Assembly (NCBI GenBank): GCA_963709645.1
Contig: CAVPXP010000046.1
Span: forward strand, 29,230 to 93,229
Length of the DNA: 64,000 nt
From: DYRB01 sp963709645
GTDB taxonomy: Bacteria; Pseudomonadota; Gammaproteobacteria; Chromatiales; Chromatiaceae
Direction of reading: 5' to 3'
The position numbers were made by a program, and so were the translations under genes. Below the pieces are notes generated by a model. The model made no database searches and was not told where the DNA came from. It saw nothing but the letters and a program-made list of their open reading frames with translations. This document shows positions 48,986-58,645 of the stretch, piece by piece. Every line of letters begins with the position of its first letter. Position 1 is the stretch's first letter.

Positions 48986-49183
48986 ATGAAATATAGCGTC
49001 ATACTCGAGCCGTCTGAAGAAGGGTTCGCCGTATCTGTACCGGGACTTCCAGGGTGCCATTCTGAAGGAGCCACCGAGGTTGAAGCCTTGGAGAATATTG
49101 CCGATGCTATCGCCGAATATCTAGCGGTCGTCGATGATCTTGGTCGCGGCAAAATGGTTCGTCAGGTCGAAGTTGCCGCCTAG
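48986..49183 (+). CDS. hicB: HicB-family antitoxin
   Basis: 65 residues: MKYSVILEPSEEGFAVSVPG LPGCHSEGATEVEALENI split over the typical HicB partial RNase-H fold, with the VPGLPGCHSEG motif. There is no room for a separate C-terminal DNA-binding domain, so it is a short HicB. It is expected to bind and neutralise the downstream HicA. A GAGAGAGG precedes the ATG. Base composition is lower in GC than the flanking ser genes. Confidence 0.88.
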   Translation: MKYSVILEPSEEGFAVSVPGLPGCHSEGATEVEALENIADAIAEYLAVVDDLGRGKMVRQVEVAA

Positions 49184-49185
49184 CG

Positions 49186-49398
49186 ATGCCGAAGTATCCC
49201 GGCGTACGTCACTTGAGTGCGGTAAAGGTTCTGGAAAAAGCAGGGTTCTGGGTCGCGCGGCAGGGGAAGCACATCGTGATGACCGACGGAAATCGTGTCG
49301 TCACCGTCCCTCGGCACAACCCAATCAACGCAATCACGATGGGGGCGATCATTCGGGACGCAGGGTTGGATAACGACGGATTCAAAAAGCTTCTGTAA
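49186..49398 (+). CDS. hicA: HicA-family mRNA interferase toxin
   Basis: 70 residues with the double-stranded-RNA-binding-like HicA fold: LSAVKVLEKAGFWVARQGKH, catalytic H29 in GKHIVM, VPRHNPINAITMGAIIRDAG. It cleaves mRNA when free of HicB. The gene begins 2 bp after hicB. The order hicB-hicA is the reverse of the classical E. coli hicA-hicB order. Confidence 0.88.
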   Translation: MPKYPGVRHLSAVKVLEKAGFWVARQGKHIVMTDGNRVVTVPRHNPINAITMGAIIRDAGLDNDGFKKLL

Positions 49399-49705
49399 TA
49401 CCGGAGAAAGCCTGCAAATTGAGTTGCGCATAGCGAAGTTCTCGGCATTGTCCGCCCAGCCTGGGAACGCGGGGTCGGCCAGATGATTATCACATCGGGG
49501 CAATGGGCTCGGGTCTCGCCTTTTGCTTTTCTATTGTGATGCCGCAAAACCATAGGTTCGGTACGCAGCGAAACCCATCCTACGACCTCACCGACAGACC
49601 ACAGAAAAATCCTGTTACTCCTGCGAATTCTGGTCAATTCCGCCCTATTTACGGCAAGCTGCTCCGAGGCGGCCGGTCGACACATCCACAAACCGAAGGT
49701 TTGCC
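49399..49705. other. Intergenic region between hicA and serA
   Basis: 307 bp of lower GC than the flanking genes, with no supported gene. It presumably contains the serA promoter; CCTGTTACTCC to AATTCTGG near 49610-49640 is AT-rich, but no clear hexamer pair is seen. Confidence 0.4.
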
Positions 49706-50875
49706 ATGTACAAGATCCTCACCCTGAACAACATCGCCGTCGCCGGGCTGGACCGCTTGCCCCGCGAGCGGTACGAGGTCGCCTCGGAGATCGCCCACCC
49801 GGACGCCATCCTGGTCCGCTCGGCCAACATGCACGACATGCCGCTTCCGGAGTCGGTGCGGGCCGTCGGTCGGGCCGGGGCCGGCGTCAACAACATCCCG
49901 GTGGCGCGCATGACGGAGCTGGGTATCCCGGTGTTCAATGCCCCGGGGGCCAACGCCAATGCGGTCAAGGAACTGGTGCTTGCGGGGATGCTACTGGCGG
50001 CGCGTAACATTGCGCAATCCTGGGAGTTCTCCCGCGGCCTGTCAGGGGAGGACGGGGAGATCAATAAGGCGGTGGAGGCCGGCAAGAAGTCCTTCGTCGG
50101 CTTCGAGCTGCCGGGCCGCACCCTTGGTGTTATCGGGCTGGGGGCCATTGGGGTCCTGGTGGCCAACGCGGCGCGGGCCCTGGGAATGAAGGTCATCGGG
50201 TACGACCCGACTATCACAGTCCAGCGGGCCTGGCAGCTGGAGTCCGATGTCCAGCCGGCAGTGAGCGTGGATGACCTGCTGTCCCGGTCTGATTTCGTGA
50301 CCTTCCACGTCCCTCTCACGGACGAGACCCGCCACATGATCAACGCCGAGCGCATGCGGACCATGAAACGGGGAGCCGTCCTGCTCAACTTCGCCCGCCA
50401 CGGGATCATCGACGACGCTGCGGCTGTGGCCGCCCTGGACTCAGGCCAGCTCTACGCCTATGTCTGCGACTTTCCCAGCAACCTGCTCAAGGACCATCCT
50501 CGGGTGGTAACCCTGCCGCACCTGGGCGCCTCGACGCGCGAGGCGGAGGAGAATTGCGCCGTGATGGTCGCGGACCAGGTGCGCGACTATCTGGAGGACG
50601 GCAACGTGCACAATGCCGTCAATTTCCCGGAGATCCACCTCCCGCGCAACGGCGGCTACCGAATGGCCGTGGTCAACCGAAATGTACCCAATATGCTGGG
50701 GCAGATCTCGACAGACCTGGCTCAGGTTGGACTCAACATCCTGGATATGCTCAACCGGTCCAAGGGCGAGATTGCCGTCACCCTGATCGATGTGGATCGC
50801 CAGGCCCCGGAAGAGACGGCGGGCCGCATCCGCGACATCGCCGGCGTTCTCTCCGTGCGCTGCCTGGGCTGCTGA
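49706..50875 (+). CDS. serA: D-3-phosphoglycerate dehydrogenase
   Basis: 389 residues. NAD motif GVIGLGAIGVLVANAA, catalytic Arg in NFARHGIIDD and His in LPHLGASTREAEENC, and a C-terminal ACT-like regulatory domain (VPNMLGQISTDLAQVGLNILDMLN). Shorter than the 410-residue E. coli form, without the extra intervening domain. First step of serine synthesis, paired with serC upstream. pheA starts 13 bp downstream. Confidence 0.95.
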   Translation: MYKILTLNNIAVAGLDRLPRERYEVASEIAHPDAILVRSANMHDMPLPESVRAVGRAGAGVNNIPVARMTELGIPVFNAPGANANAVKELVLAGMLLAARNIAQSWEFSRGLSGEDGEINKAVEAGKKSFVGFELPGRTLGVIGLGAIGVLVANAARALGMKVIGYDPTITVQRAWQLESDVQPAVSVDDLLSRSDFVTFHVPLTDETRHMINAERMRTMKRGAVLLNFARHGIIDDAAAVAALDSGQLYAYVCDFPSNLLKDHPRVVTLPHLGASTREAEENCAVMVADQVRDYLEDGNVHNAVNFPEIHLPRNGGYRMAVVNRNVPNMLGQISTDLAQVGLNILDMLNRSKGEIAVTLIDVDRQAPEETAGRIRDIAGVLSVRCLGC

Positions 50876-50888
50876 CGATTGCTGGGCC

Positions 50889-51977
50889 ATGCCGGTGACC
50901 AACGACCAGACACTGCAGCCGATCCGCGAGCGCATCGACGCCATCGACGCGGAACTCCTGCGGCTCATCAGTGAGCGCGCCGAATGCGCCCGGCGGGTCG
51001 CTGACATCAAGGCCGCGGACGGCACCGGACCGTTCTACCGGCCGGAGCGCGAAGCCCAGATCCTGCGGCGCATCAAGGAGCAGAATCCAGGGCCGCTGGA
51101 CGGGGAGGAGGTCGCCCGGATCTTCCGGGAGATCATGTCCGCCTGCCTCGCGCTGGAGCGTCCTGTCACCGCAGCCTTTCTGGGGCCGGAGGGGACCTTC
51201 ACCCAGGCCGCGGCGCGCAAGCACTTCGGGCATTCGGTTCGGACCGTGCCCATGGCGACCATCGGGGACATCTTCGGCGAGGTCGAAGCGGGGGCCTGCG
51301 ACTACGGGGTAGTCCCGGTGGAGAATTCCACCGAAGGGGTCATCAGCCACACGCTGGACCTCTTTATGACATCCTCGCTGCGCATCGTCGGCGAGGTCAG
51401 CCTGCGCATCCACCACCACCTGATGGGCTTGACTCCGAATCTGCAATCCATCCGCACCGTGTACTCACACCAGCAGTCCCTGGCCCAATGCCGGGGCTGG
51501 CTCGACCGCAACCTGCCCCAGGCCGAGCAGGTTGCGGTGACGAGCAACGCCGAGGCGGCTCGCCTGGCGGCGGACCAGCCAGGGTCCGCCGCCATTGCCG
51601 GGGAGACGGCGGCGGAGATCTATGGCATCAAGATCATCGCCCGGCGCATCGAGGACGAGAAGGACAATACCACCCGCTTTCTGGTGATCGGTGACCAGGA
51701 GCCGCGCTCCTCGGGGCGTGACAAGACCAGCCTCCTGCTCGCCTGCCGCAATGAAGCCGGCGGGCTGCATACGCTGCTCAGTCCCCTGGCGGACCACCAC
51801 ATCAGTATGACCCGCATCGAGTCGCGCCCCTCCCGGCGTGGCATTTGGGACTATGTCTTCTTCGTCGATATCTGCGGCCACCGCCAGGACCCCGCGGTTG
51901 CGCCGGCCCTGGAGCACCTGAAACGCGAGGCCCTGCTGTTCAAGGTCCTGGGGTCCTACCCCGAGGCCGTGCTGTAG
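50889..51977 (+). CDS. pheA: Bifunctional chorismate mutase / prephenate dehydratase (P-protein)
   Basis: 362 residues from the ATG at 50889. The N-terminal AroQ chorismate mutase (about 1-90, IRERIDAIDAELLRLISERA) is followed by prephenate dehydratase (about 95-270, FLGPEGTFTQAAARKHFG, VVPVENSTEG, the NTTRFLVIG Thr motif) and an ACT domain (LLLACRNEAGGLHTLLSPLA, with the ESRP Phe-binding motif). It makes phenylpyruvate from chorismate and is feedback-inhibited by Phe. The TAG stop is part of a palindromic repeat (51974-52044). Confidence 0.96.
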   Translation: MPVTNDQTLQPIRERIDAIDAELLRLISERAECARRVADIKAADGTGPFYRPEREAQILRRIKEQNPGPLDGEEVARIFREIMSACLALERPVTAAFLGPEGTFTQAAARKHFGHSVRTVPMATIGDIFGEVEAGACDYGVVPVENSTEGVISHTLDLFMTSSLRIVGEVSLRIHHHLMGLTPNLQSIRTVYSHQQSLAQCRGWLDRNLPQAEQVAVTSNAEAARLAADQPGSAAIAGETAAEIYGIKIIARRIEDEKDNTTRFLVIGDQEPRSSGRDKTSLLLACRNEAGGLHTLLSPLADHHISMTRIESRPSRRGIWDYVFFVDICGHRQDPAVAPALEHLKREALLFKVLGSYPEAVL

Positions 51978-52044
51978 GTCGGCCTTCAGGCCGACCCTAT
52001 CCGTCGGCGGCATGTTCTCGTCGTCGGCCTGAAGGCCGACCTAC
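51974..52044. repeat. Palindromic repeat (GTAGGTCGGCCTTCAGGCCGAC type) overlapping the pheA stop
   Basis: A 71-bp element with near-perfect terminal inverted repeats: GTAGGTCGGCCTTCAGGCCG at the left and CGGCCTGAAGGCCGACCTAC at the right, separated by ~30 bp. Each arm also contains its own small palindrome (GGCCTTCAGGCC). The TAG stop of pheA lies within the first arm. Unlike the 48235 repeat in sequence, but the same architecture. Confidence 0.78.
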
Positions 52045-52077
52045 ATCTCCAGTCACCCGCTTAGCTGCCGGCAAACA

Positions 52078-53193
52078 ATGACCAACCCTGCCAACCCCTT
52101 CCTCGCCATCGCCGCCCCTGGCATCGCCGGGCTGCAGCCCTACCTTCCCGGCAAGCCCATTGCGGAACTGGAGCGCGAGCTCGGTATCCGCGACTCCATC
52201 AAGCTCGCGTCGAACGAGAACCCCCTGGGCCCAGGCCGCCTGGCCCGGGCGGCGGTCCAGGCGGCCCTGGGGGAATTGGGTCGCTACCCGGATGGGGGAG
52301 CCTTTGCGCTGCGCGCCGCCTTGGCCAGGTGCCACGGGGTTGACGCCTCCGCCATCACCCTGGGCAATGGCTCCAACGATGTGCTCGACCTCATCGCCCG
52401 CACCTTCCTCCAGCCGGGGGTCGAGTCGGTCTTCTCCGAGTATGCCTTCGCCGTCTACCCCATCTCCACGCAGGCGGTAGGGGCCACCGCCAGAGTCGCC
52501 CCAGCGCAGGCCTACGGCCACGATCTGGACGCTATGGCCGACCTGGTCAACGACCGGACCCGGGTGGTCTGGATCGCTAACCCCAACAACCCCACCGGGA
52601 CCTGGGTTCCCGCCGACCGGCTCTGACGCCTTCATCGCAGCCCTTCCCAAGACCTGCGTGGTGGTGGTGGACGAGGCCTACACCGACTACGTCGAGGAGC
52701 CCGACTTTCCGGATGCCAGCCGGTTGGGTTGGTGAGTTTCCCAACCTGATCGTGACCCGCACCTTCTCCAAGGTCCACGGACTGGCCGCGCTGCGAGTGG
52801 GCTACGGGGTGAGCGACCCGCGGGTTGCCGATCTGCTGAACCGGGTGCGTCAGCCCTTCAACGTCAACAGCCTGGCCCAGGCGGCGGCCCTGGCGGCCCT
52901 GGGCGATGCCGACCATGTTGCGGCCTCTGTCGCGCTCAACCGCGAGGGCATGGCCGAGCTGCGTGCCGGCTGCGACCGCCTGGGCCTGGGCTACATCCCG
53001 TCGGTGGGCAACTTCCTCACCGTCGACCTGGGGCGCGCCGCCGCGCCCATCTACGAGGCGCTGCTGCGCGAGGGATGCATCACCCGCCCGGTGGCCAACT
53101 ACGGGCTTCCAAACCACCTGCGGGTGACCATCGGGCTGCCCACGGAGAACGCGCCGCTTTCTTGCTTCCCTGGAACGGGTGTTGGCGACATGA
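52078..53193 (+). pseudogene. hisC: Histidinol-phosphate aminotransferase, broken by three single-base insertions
   Basis: The product reads through as one complete ~370-residue HisC if three extra bases are ignored, near 52624, 52732 and 53152. Segments: MTNPANPFLAIAAPGIAGLQ to WIANPNNPTGTWVPADRL; DAFIAALPKTCVVVVDEAYTDYVEEPDFP; then EFPNLIVTRTFSKVHGLAAL (PLP Lys) to LRVTIGLPTENA and RFLASLERVLAT, ending at TGA 53193. All conserved motifs are intact, so the breaks look recent or artefactual. It works in His synthesis and often in Phe/Tyr transamination, fitting the pheA-tyrA neighbours. Confidence 0.85.
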
Positions 53194-54086
53194 TGATCCG
53201 GCGCCTGGCGGTCATCGGGGTCGGACTCATCGGGGGATCCCTGGCCCGGGCCCTGCGTGCGGCTGGGGCGGTCGGAGAGGTGGTCGGGTGCGGGCGCTCG
53301 GCAGTCAACCTGCAGCGTGCCTTGGAACTCGGGGTGGTGGACCGCTGGAGCCAGGATCCGGCCCAGGCCGTTCAGGGGGCCGATCTGGTCTTCGTCGCCG
53401 TTCCCCTGGGAACCATGCGGCCAAGTCTTCACGGCGATCCGCGAAGCGCTGGCGCCGGGCGCCGTGGTGACCGACGGGGGCAGTGTCAAGGGGAGCGTGG
53501 TTGCGGACGCCCGCGCTGCCTTCGGTCAGGTCCCGCCGGGGCTGGTCCCCGGTCACCCCATCGCCGGGACCGAGCGCAGCGGGGTGGAAGCCTCCTTCAC
53601 CGAGCTCTACGAGGGTCGACGCGTCATCCTGACCCCGCTTGCCCGAGACCGACCCCGCGGCCGTCGATCGGGTCTCCGCCATGTGGCAGGCCTGCGGGGC
53701 CCGAGGTGACCCTCATGGACGTCGCCCACCACGACGAGGTCCTGGCCGCCACCAGCCACCTCCCGCACATGCTGGCCTTCGGCCTGGTGGACGCCCTGGC
53801 GCGGATGCGCGAGAACGATGAGATCTTCCGCTATGCTGCGGGCGGCTTCCGCGACTTCACGCGCATCGCCTCCAGTGACCCGGTGATGTGGCGGGACATC
53901 TGCATCGCCAACCGCGAGCCTTTGGGTGCCATGCTGGAACGCTTCGGCGATGAGATGAAGGACCTGGCCGAGACCATCCGCCGAGGTGATGCGGCGCATC
54001 TCCTGGAGATCTTCGCCCGTGCCAAGGCGGCGCGGGACCGCTATGTGGATACCACGGCTCCGGGCAGCGAAAACGCGCCCATCTGA
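53190..54086 (+). pseudogene. tyrA: Prephenate/arogenate dehydrogenase (TyrA), broken by three single-base insertions
   Basis: Starts MMIRRLAVIGVGLIGGSLAR (NAD motif GVGLIGGS), overlapping the intended hisC stop (ATGATGA). Three extra bases, near 53421, 53642 and 53699, break the frame. Corrected, it reads GTMRQVFTAIREALAPGAVV, GHPIAGTERSGVEASFTELY (substrate-binding His and Arg), TPLPETDPAAVDRV and AEVTLMDVAHHDEVLAATSH, with the C-terminal helical domain to 54086. It forms 4-hydroxyphenylpyruvate or Tyr. The usual downstream aroA is absent and replaced by the glg genes. Confidence 0.83.
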
Positions 54087-54116
54087 CGCCAATCCTAGTG
54101 CGGAAAGGCGCCGCGC

Positions 54117-55392
54117 CTATCGCACCATGTTGACGCCCTGTCCGAGCATCTCCGGGGTCACCAGGGTCACGCCAGTCGCCGTGATGTGGAAACCGCGCGC
54201 CCGGTCGGCCTCGGCGTCGATGCCGATACTGGTCCCTTCCGCAATGTGGCAGTGCCGGTCGATGACCGCCTTGTGGATGTGGCAACGCCGGCCGATGTCG
54301 ACGTCCGGCAGGATCACCGAGTCCTTGCACCCTGGCATAGGAGTTGACGCGCACGTTGGAGAAGAGCAGGGAGTGCCGGACCACGGCGCCGGAGATGATG
54401 CAGCCCCCGGAGACCATGGAGTCGACGGCCATACCGCGGCGGTCCTCGTCGTCGAAGACGAACTTGGCCGGCGGCAGTTGCTCCTGGTAGGTCCACATGG
54501 GCCAGGTCTTGTCGTACAAGGTCGAGCGGCGGGGTGACGCCGATCAGCTCCAGGTTGGCCTCCCAGAAAGCGTCCACGGTGCCCACGTCGCGCCAGTAGG
54601 CCTGGGCCCCGCTGCGCACGTCGCGGAACGGGTACGCCAGTACCCGGTACTTGTCGATGACGGCCGGGATGATGTCCTTGCCGAAGTCGTGGCTGGATGT
54701 GCGAATGTCGGCGTCCTTGATGACCTGTTCCAAGAGAAAGTCCCGGTTGAAGACGTAGATGCCCATGGAGGCGAGGGCGACGTCGGTCCTGCCCGGGATC
54801 GGCTCCGGGTCCTGGGGTTTCTCCCGGAAGGCGCCGCACGCGTCCGTCGGAATCGACGGACATGACGCCGAAGTCCCGTGCGCCGCTCCAGATCGACCTC
54901 GATGCAGCCCACGGTCATGTCCGCGCCGGTTTCGACGTGGTGGGCGACCATGGTGCCGTAGTCCATCTTGTAGATGTGGTCGCCGGCCAGGATCAGGATG
55001 TACTCGGGGTTGTGATTGCGGATGATGTCGAGGTTCTGGAAGACCGCGTCCGCGGTGCCCGAGTACCAGGCCGATTCGATGATGCGCTGCTGCGCCGGCC
55101 AGAGCTCGACGAACTCGCCGAACTCCCCCCGCAGGAACCCCCAGCCCTTCTGGATGTGCAGTATCAGGGAGTGGGCCTTGTATTGGGTCAGGACGGCGAT
55201 GCGGCGGATGCCCGAGTTGATGCAGTTGGACAGGGGAAAGTCCACGATGCGGAACTTGCCGCCGAAGGGCACCGCTGGCTTGGAGCGCCAGTTCGTCAGG
55301 TGCATGAGGCGGGAACCGCGGCCGCCGGCGAGGATGAGGGCGAGGGTGTTGCGGGTGAGACGGCTGACGAATCGCGGATTGGAGCCCGGCAT
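54117..55392 (-). pseudogene. glgC: Glucose-1-phosphate adenylyltransferase, broken by four single-base insertions
   Basis: The ATG at 55392 follows a strong AGGAGGGGATCGTC site. The N-terminus has LALILAGGRGSRLMHLT (nucleotide-binding) and GSGTADAVFQN-like YSGTADAVFQNLD. Extra bases near 54873, 54832, 54522 and 54333 (plus-strand positions) break the frame; between them GVMSVDSDGRV, MGIYVFNRDFLLEQVI, DVGTVDAFWEANLEL, and the left-handed beta-helix CHIHKAVIDRHCHIAEGTSI are all well conserved. It makes ADP-glucose for glycogen. Divergent from glgB. Confidence 0.85.
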
Positions 55393-55696
55393 GACGATCC
55401 CCTCCTGATGTTGGCCCGGGGCCGCGGATGGACCGGAACGCGCTGGCCCTGGGGCACCTCGGGCGAAGGACCTATGGTACCATTTCGGCTGTTCGGACGC
55501 GTGGTTTCGTCGTCCGGGTCGAGGTCCAAGGCCCTGGGTGCCATTGGTGAGACCCTCTGATCGGGGCTCGCGTCCGCAGCGATTACCACGCCCGAGCCGG
55601 GTTGATCCCGCCCAGACAATCGGGCTGATGGACTCTCTGCTTCTCTGGCGCCGGGCGTATGCTGCAGGTTCGACGTCAACAGGAAACCAGGCAGCC
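55393..55696. other. Divergent intergenic region between glgC and glgB
   Basis: 304 bp between two start codons facing away from each other, so promoters for both glycogen genes should lie here. No unambiguous hexamer pair was identified. Confidence 0.4.
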
Positions 55697-57980
55697 ATGT
55701 CTACCCGTAAGCCCGTCAGCTCGCCGCCCGCCCGCAAGTTCCCGGAGCCGGTGCAGGCACTCATCGAGGCCCGTCACCAGGATCCTTTTCGGATTGCTCG
55801 GACGTCATGTCCAAGGGGATGGCGTGGTGGTTCGCGTCTATCTGCCGCAAGCCGAGCGGGTGCGGGTCGCCGATGGCGGGCCAGACCTGACCCGACTCGA
55901 GGGGACGGATCTGTTCGTGTGGGAGGGGGATGCCAGCCTAGTCCCGCCAACGGTACCGGCTTGAGTGGGTCGACCGGGGCGGGGCGACCCATTGCGAGTA
56001 CGACCCCTATTGTTTCCCGACCCAGTTGCCGGATTTCGATCTGCACCTTTTCGGCGAGGGCCGACATTGGCACGCCTATCGCTTCATGGGTGCGCACCTG
56101 CGTACCGTCGAGGGAGTCCGCGGAGTCCAGTTCGCCGTCTGGGCGCCCGAACGCGACGCGGGTCAGCGTGGTGGGGGACTTCAATGCCTGGGACGGACGG
56201 GCCTACCCCATGCGGAGCCGGGGCGGGTCCGGCGTCTGGGAGCTCTTCATGCCCGGGCCTGGAGGCCGGCGCCCTCTACAAGTTCGAGCTGCGCGATGGG
56301 GCGGGGAACGTCCATGTCAAGATCGACCCCTACGCCAATGCCTTCCAGGTGCGGCCCGATACGGCAGGTCTGATCTGCGCCGAGGACTCGTACACCTGGG
56401 GCGATTCGGCATGGATGGCAGCACGGGCGAAGTGCCGACTGGCGGCGGCGCCCGATGTCGGTCTACGAGGTGCATCTCGGTTCCTGGCAACGCGACGCCG
56501 ATGGTGGCTTTCTGGGCTACAGGGAACTGGCGTCGCGCCTAGTCGACTATGTCCTCGACGCTGGCTTTACCCACGTCGAGCTGTCTGCCCATTACCGAGC
56601 ACCCTCTGGATGCCTCCTGGGGCTACCAGACGACCGGCTATTTTGCTCCCACCAGCCGCTTCGGCACCCCTGACGACTTCCGTTACTTCGTCGATCACCT
56701 GCACCGCCATGGGATCGGCGTCCTGCTGGACTGGGTGCCGGCGCACTTCCCGCGGGATACCTTTGCCTTGGCCCGCTTCGACGGCACCGCCCTCTACGAG
56801 CACGCCGACCCGCGCCAGGGGGAGCATCGGGACTGGGGCACTCTGATCTTCAACTACGGGCGCAACGAGGTGAAGAACTTCCTGCTATCGAGCGCCCTCT
56901 ACTGGCTCGACGAGTTTCACCTGGATGGCCTGCGGGTGGACGCGGTGGCGTCCATGCTCTATCTGGATTACTCGCGCCAGAACGGCGAGTGGATACCCAA
57001 TAAGTACGGCGGCAACGAGAACCTGGATGCGGTGGACTTCCTGCGCCAGCTCAACGTGGTCGCCCACGAGCAGCACCCGGTTCCCTGATGATCGCCGAGG
57101 AGTCGACCTCCTGGCCAGCGGTCTCGCGGCCCGACCTATCTCGGGGGCCTGGGTTTCAGCATGAAGTGGAACATGGGGTGGATGCACGACACCCTGGCCT
57201 ACATGGCCAACGACCCGATCTACCGCCACTACCACCACGACATGCTCACCTTCGGGCTGCTCTATGCCTTCACGGAGAACTTCGTTCTGCCCTTCTCCCA
57301 TGACGAGGTGGTTCACGGCAAGCGGTCCATGCTGGACAAGATGCCCGGAGATGTCTGGCAGAAGTTCGCAAGCCTTCGCCTGCTCTACACGCTCATGTTT
57401 ACCTATCCGGGCAAGAAGCTCCTGTTCATGGGGTGCGAGTTCGGGCAGGGACGGGAGTGGAACGAGGACGCGGCCCTGGACTGGGAGCTGCTGGAACGCC
57501 CGCAGCACCAGGGAGTGCTCAGGCTGGTCTCCGACCTGAACCGCCTGTACCGCGACGAATCCGCCCTGCACGAGGTCGATTTCGAGGGCGCCGGTTTCGA
57601 GTGGATCGACTGTCACGACAGCTCACAATCGGTGCTGAGCTATCTACGCAAGGACCAGGGCGGAGCCGTATGGCGGTCGCGCTGTTCAACTTTACTCCGG
57701 TGCCTCGGCAACAACTATCGCATCGGTGTTCCTCTTGAGGGGTTCTATCGCGAGGCCGTCAACTCCGATGCCGAGCTCTACGGCGGCAGCAATGTCGGCA
57801 ATCAGGGGGGCGTCCACTCCGAGGCGGTGAGCTGGATGGGGCGGCCCCACTCGCTCCCGATCACACCTCCCGCCCCTGGGCGGACTGGCACTGGTCTATG
57901 AGCCGGCGCAAGGAGCGGGGGAGCAGGAGGCCACGGACGAAGGAGTCATCGACGAGGGCCTGGACGCCGACCCGGACTAG
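55697..57980 (+). pseudogene. glgB: 1,4-alpha-glucan branching enzyme, broken by about eleven single-base indels
   Basis: Starts MSTRKPVSSPPARKFPEPVQ. By hand, nine single-base insertions and two deletions (near 55786, 55950, 56149, 56258, 56434, 56584, 57078, 57132, 57664, 57708 and 57867) must be undone to read one ~735-residue GlgB to TAG 57978-57980. The CBM48 region (VYLPQAERVRVADGG; NATRVSVVGDFNAWDGRAYP) and GH13 motifs (GVLLDWVPAHFP, GLRVDAVASMLYLDY, nucleophile Asp; MIAEESTSWP, acid/base Glu; FVLPFSHDEVVHGK) are intact. Adds alpha-1,6 branches to glycogen. Confidence 0.85.
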
Positions 57981-58017
57981 GGCGCGGCGGGCAGGCCGGC
58001 CGCTTAGGGCGGCGTTG

Positions 58018-58548
58018 TCAGCGCGATGCCGGTCCGGTCAGGCGCAGGTAATGCTCGGCGGAGTAGTTCAGGTAATCCAGTTCCGTCTCCGATAGCGGGC
58101 GGGCGCGCCGCGCCGGGGAGCCCACCCAGAGATATCCGCCCTCGAGGATTCGCCCCGGCGGCACCAAGGCACCGGCACCGAGCATGGTGCGCGGTTGCAG
58201 GACCGCCCCGTCGAGCACCCTGGCCCCGATGCCGATCAGGCACAGCTCTCCGATCTCGCAGCCGTGCAGCACGGCCTGGTGGCCCACGGTGACGCGCGAG
58301 CCGATGGTGAGTGCCGCGCCGCCGGGACGGAAACGGCTGTCGTGGGACACGTGCAGAATGCAGCCGTCCTGAATGTTGGTCTCCGCACCGACCTCGATCC
58401 GGTGCACATCGCCGCGCAGGACGCAGAACGGCCACACGGACACCCGAGGGCCCAGGATCACGTCCCCGATGACCAGGGCGGTCTCGTCTATCCAGGCGTC
58501 CGGGGCAATGGTCGGCGTCTTGCCTTCGAAGTTGCGTACCTGGGACAT
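58018..58548 (-). CDS. Gamma-carbonic-anhydrase-like hexapeptide-repeat protein (YrdA type)
   Basis: 176 residues of left-handed parallel beta-helix with [LIV]-G-x-x-x-x repeats. Metal-ligand histidines of gamma-class carbonic anhydrases are present: H66 (CILHVSHD), H90 and H95 (VGHQAVLHGC). Starts MSQVRNFEGKTPTIAPDAWI. YrdA-type proteins bind zinc, but their enzymatic activity is often unproven. It sits between glgB (convergent) and the CNP1-like gene (divergent). Confidence 0.9.
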   Translation of the reverse strand: MSQVRNFEGKTPTIAPDAWIDETALVIGDVILGPRVSVWPFCVLRGDVHRIEVGAETNIQDGCILHVSHDSRFRPGGAALTIGSRVTVGHQAVLHGCEIGELCLIGIGARVLDGAVLQPRTMLGAGALVPPGRILEGGYLWVGSPARRARPLSETELDYLNYSAEHYLRLTGPASR

Positions 58549-58645
58549 GGAGCTTCCCTGTTGAGCTGGCGGGGGCGAGGCGCCATGTTAGCAACATTCC
58601 GGCCGGCTTCGCCCGCAGGCCGCCTCTCCACTAACCCGAGTCGCC

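Noticed and set aside
48307..49152. 281-codon open frame on the minus strand across the repeat patch and hicB
   Set aside because: It is antisense to hicB and crosses the inverted repeats; composition is unlike a protein and hicB is strongly supported.
52620..57900. Programmed ribosomal frameshifting as the explanation for the broken genes
   Set aside because: Too many sites, no common slippery sequence or stimulatory structure, and the neighbouring genes need none.
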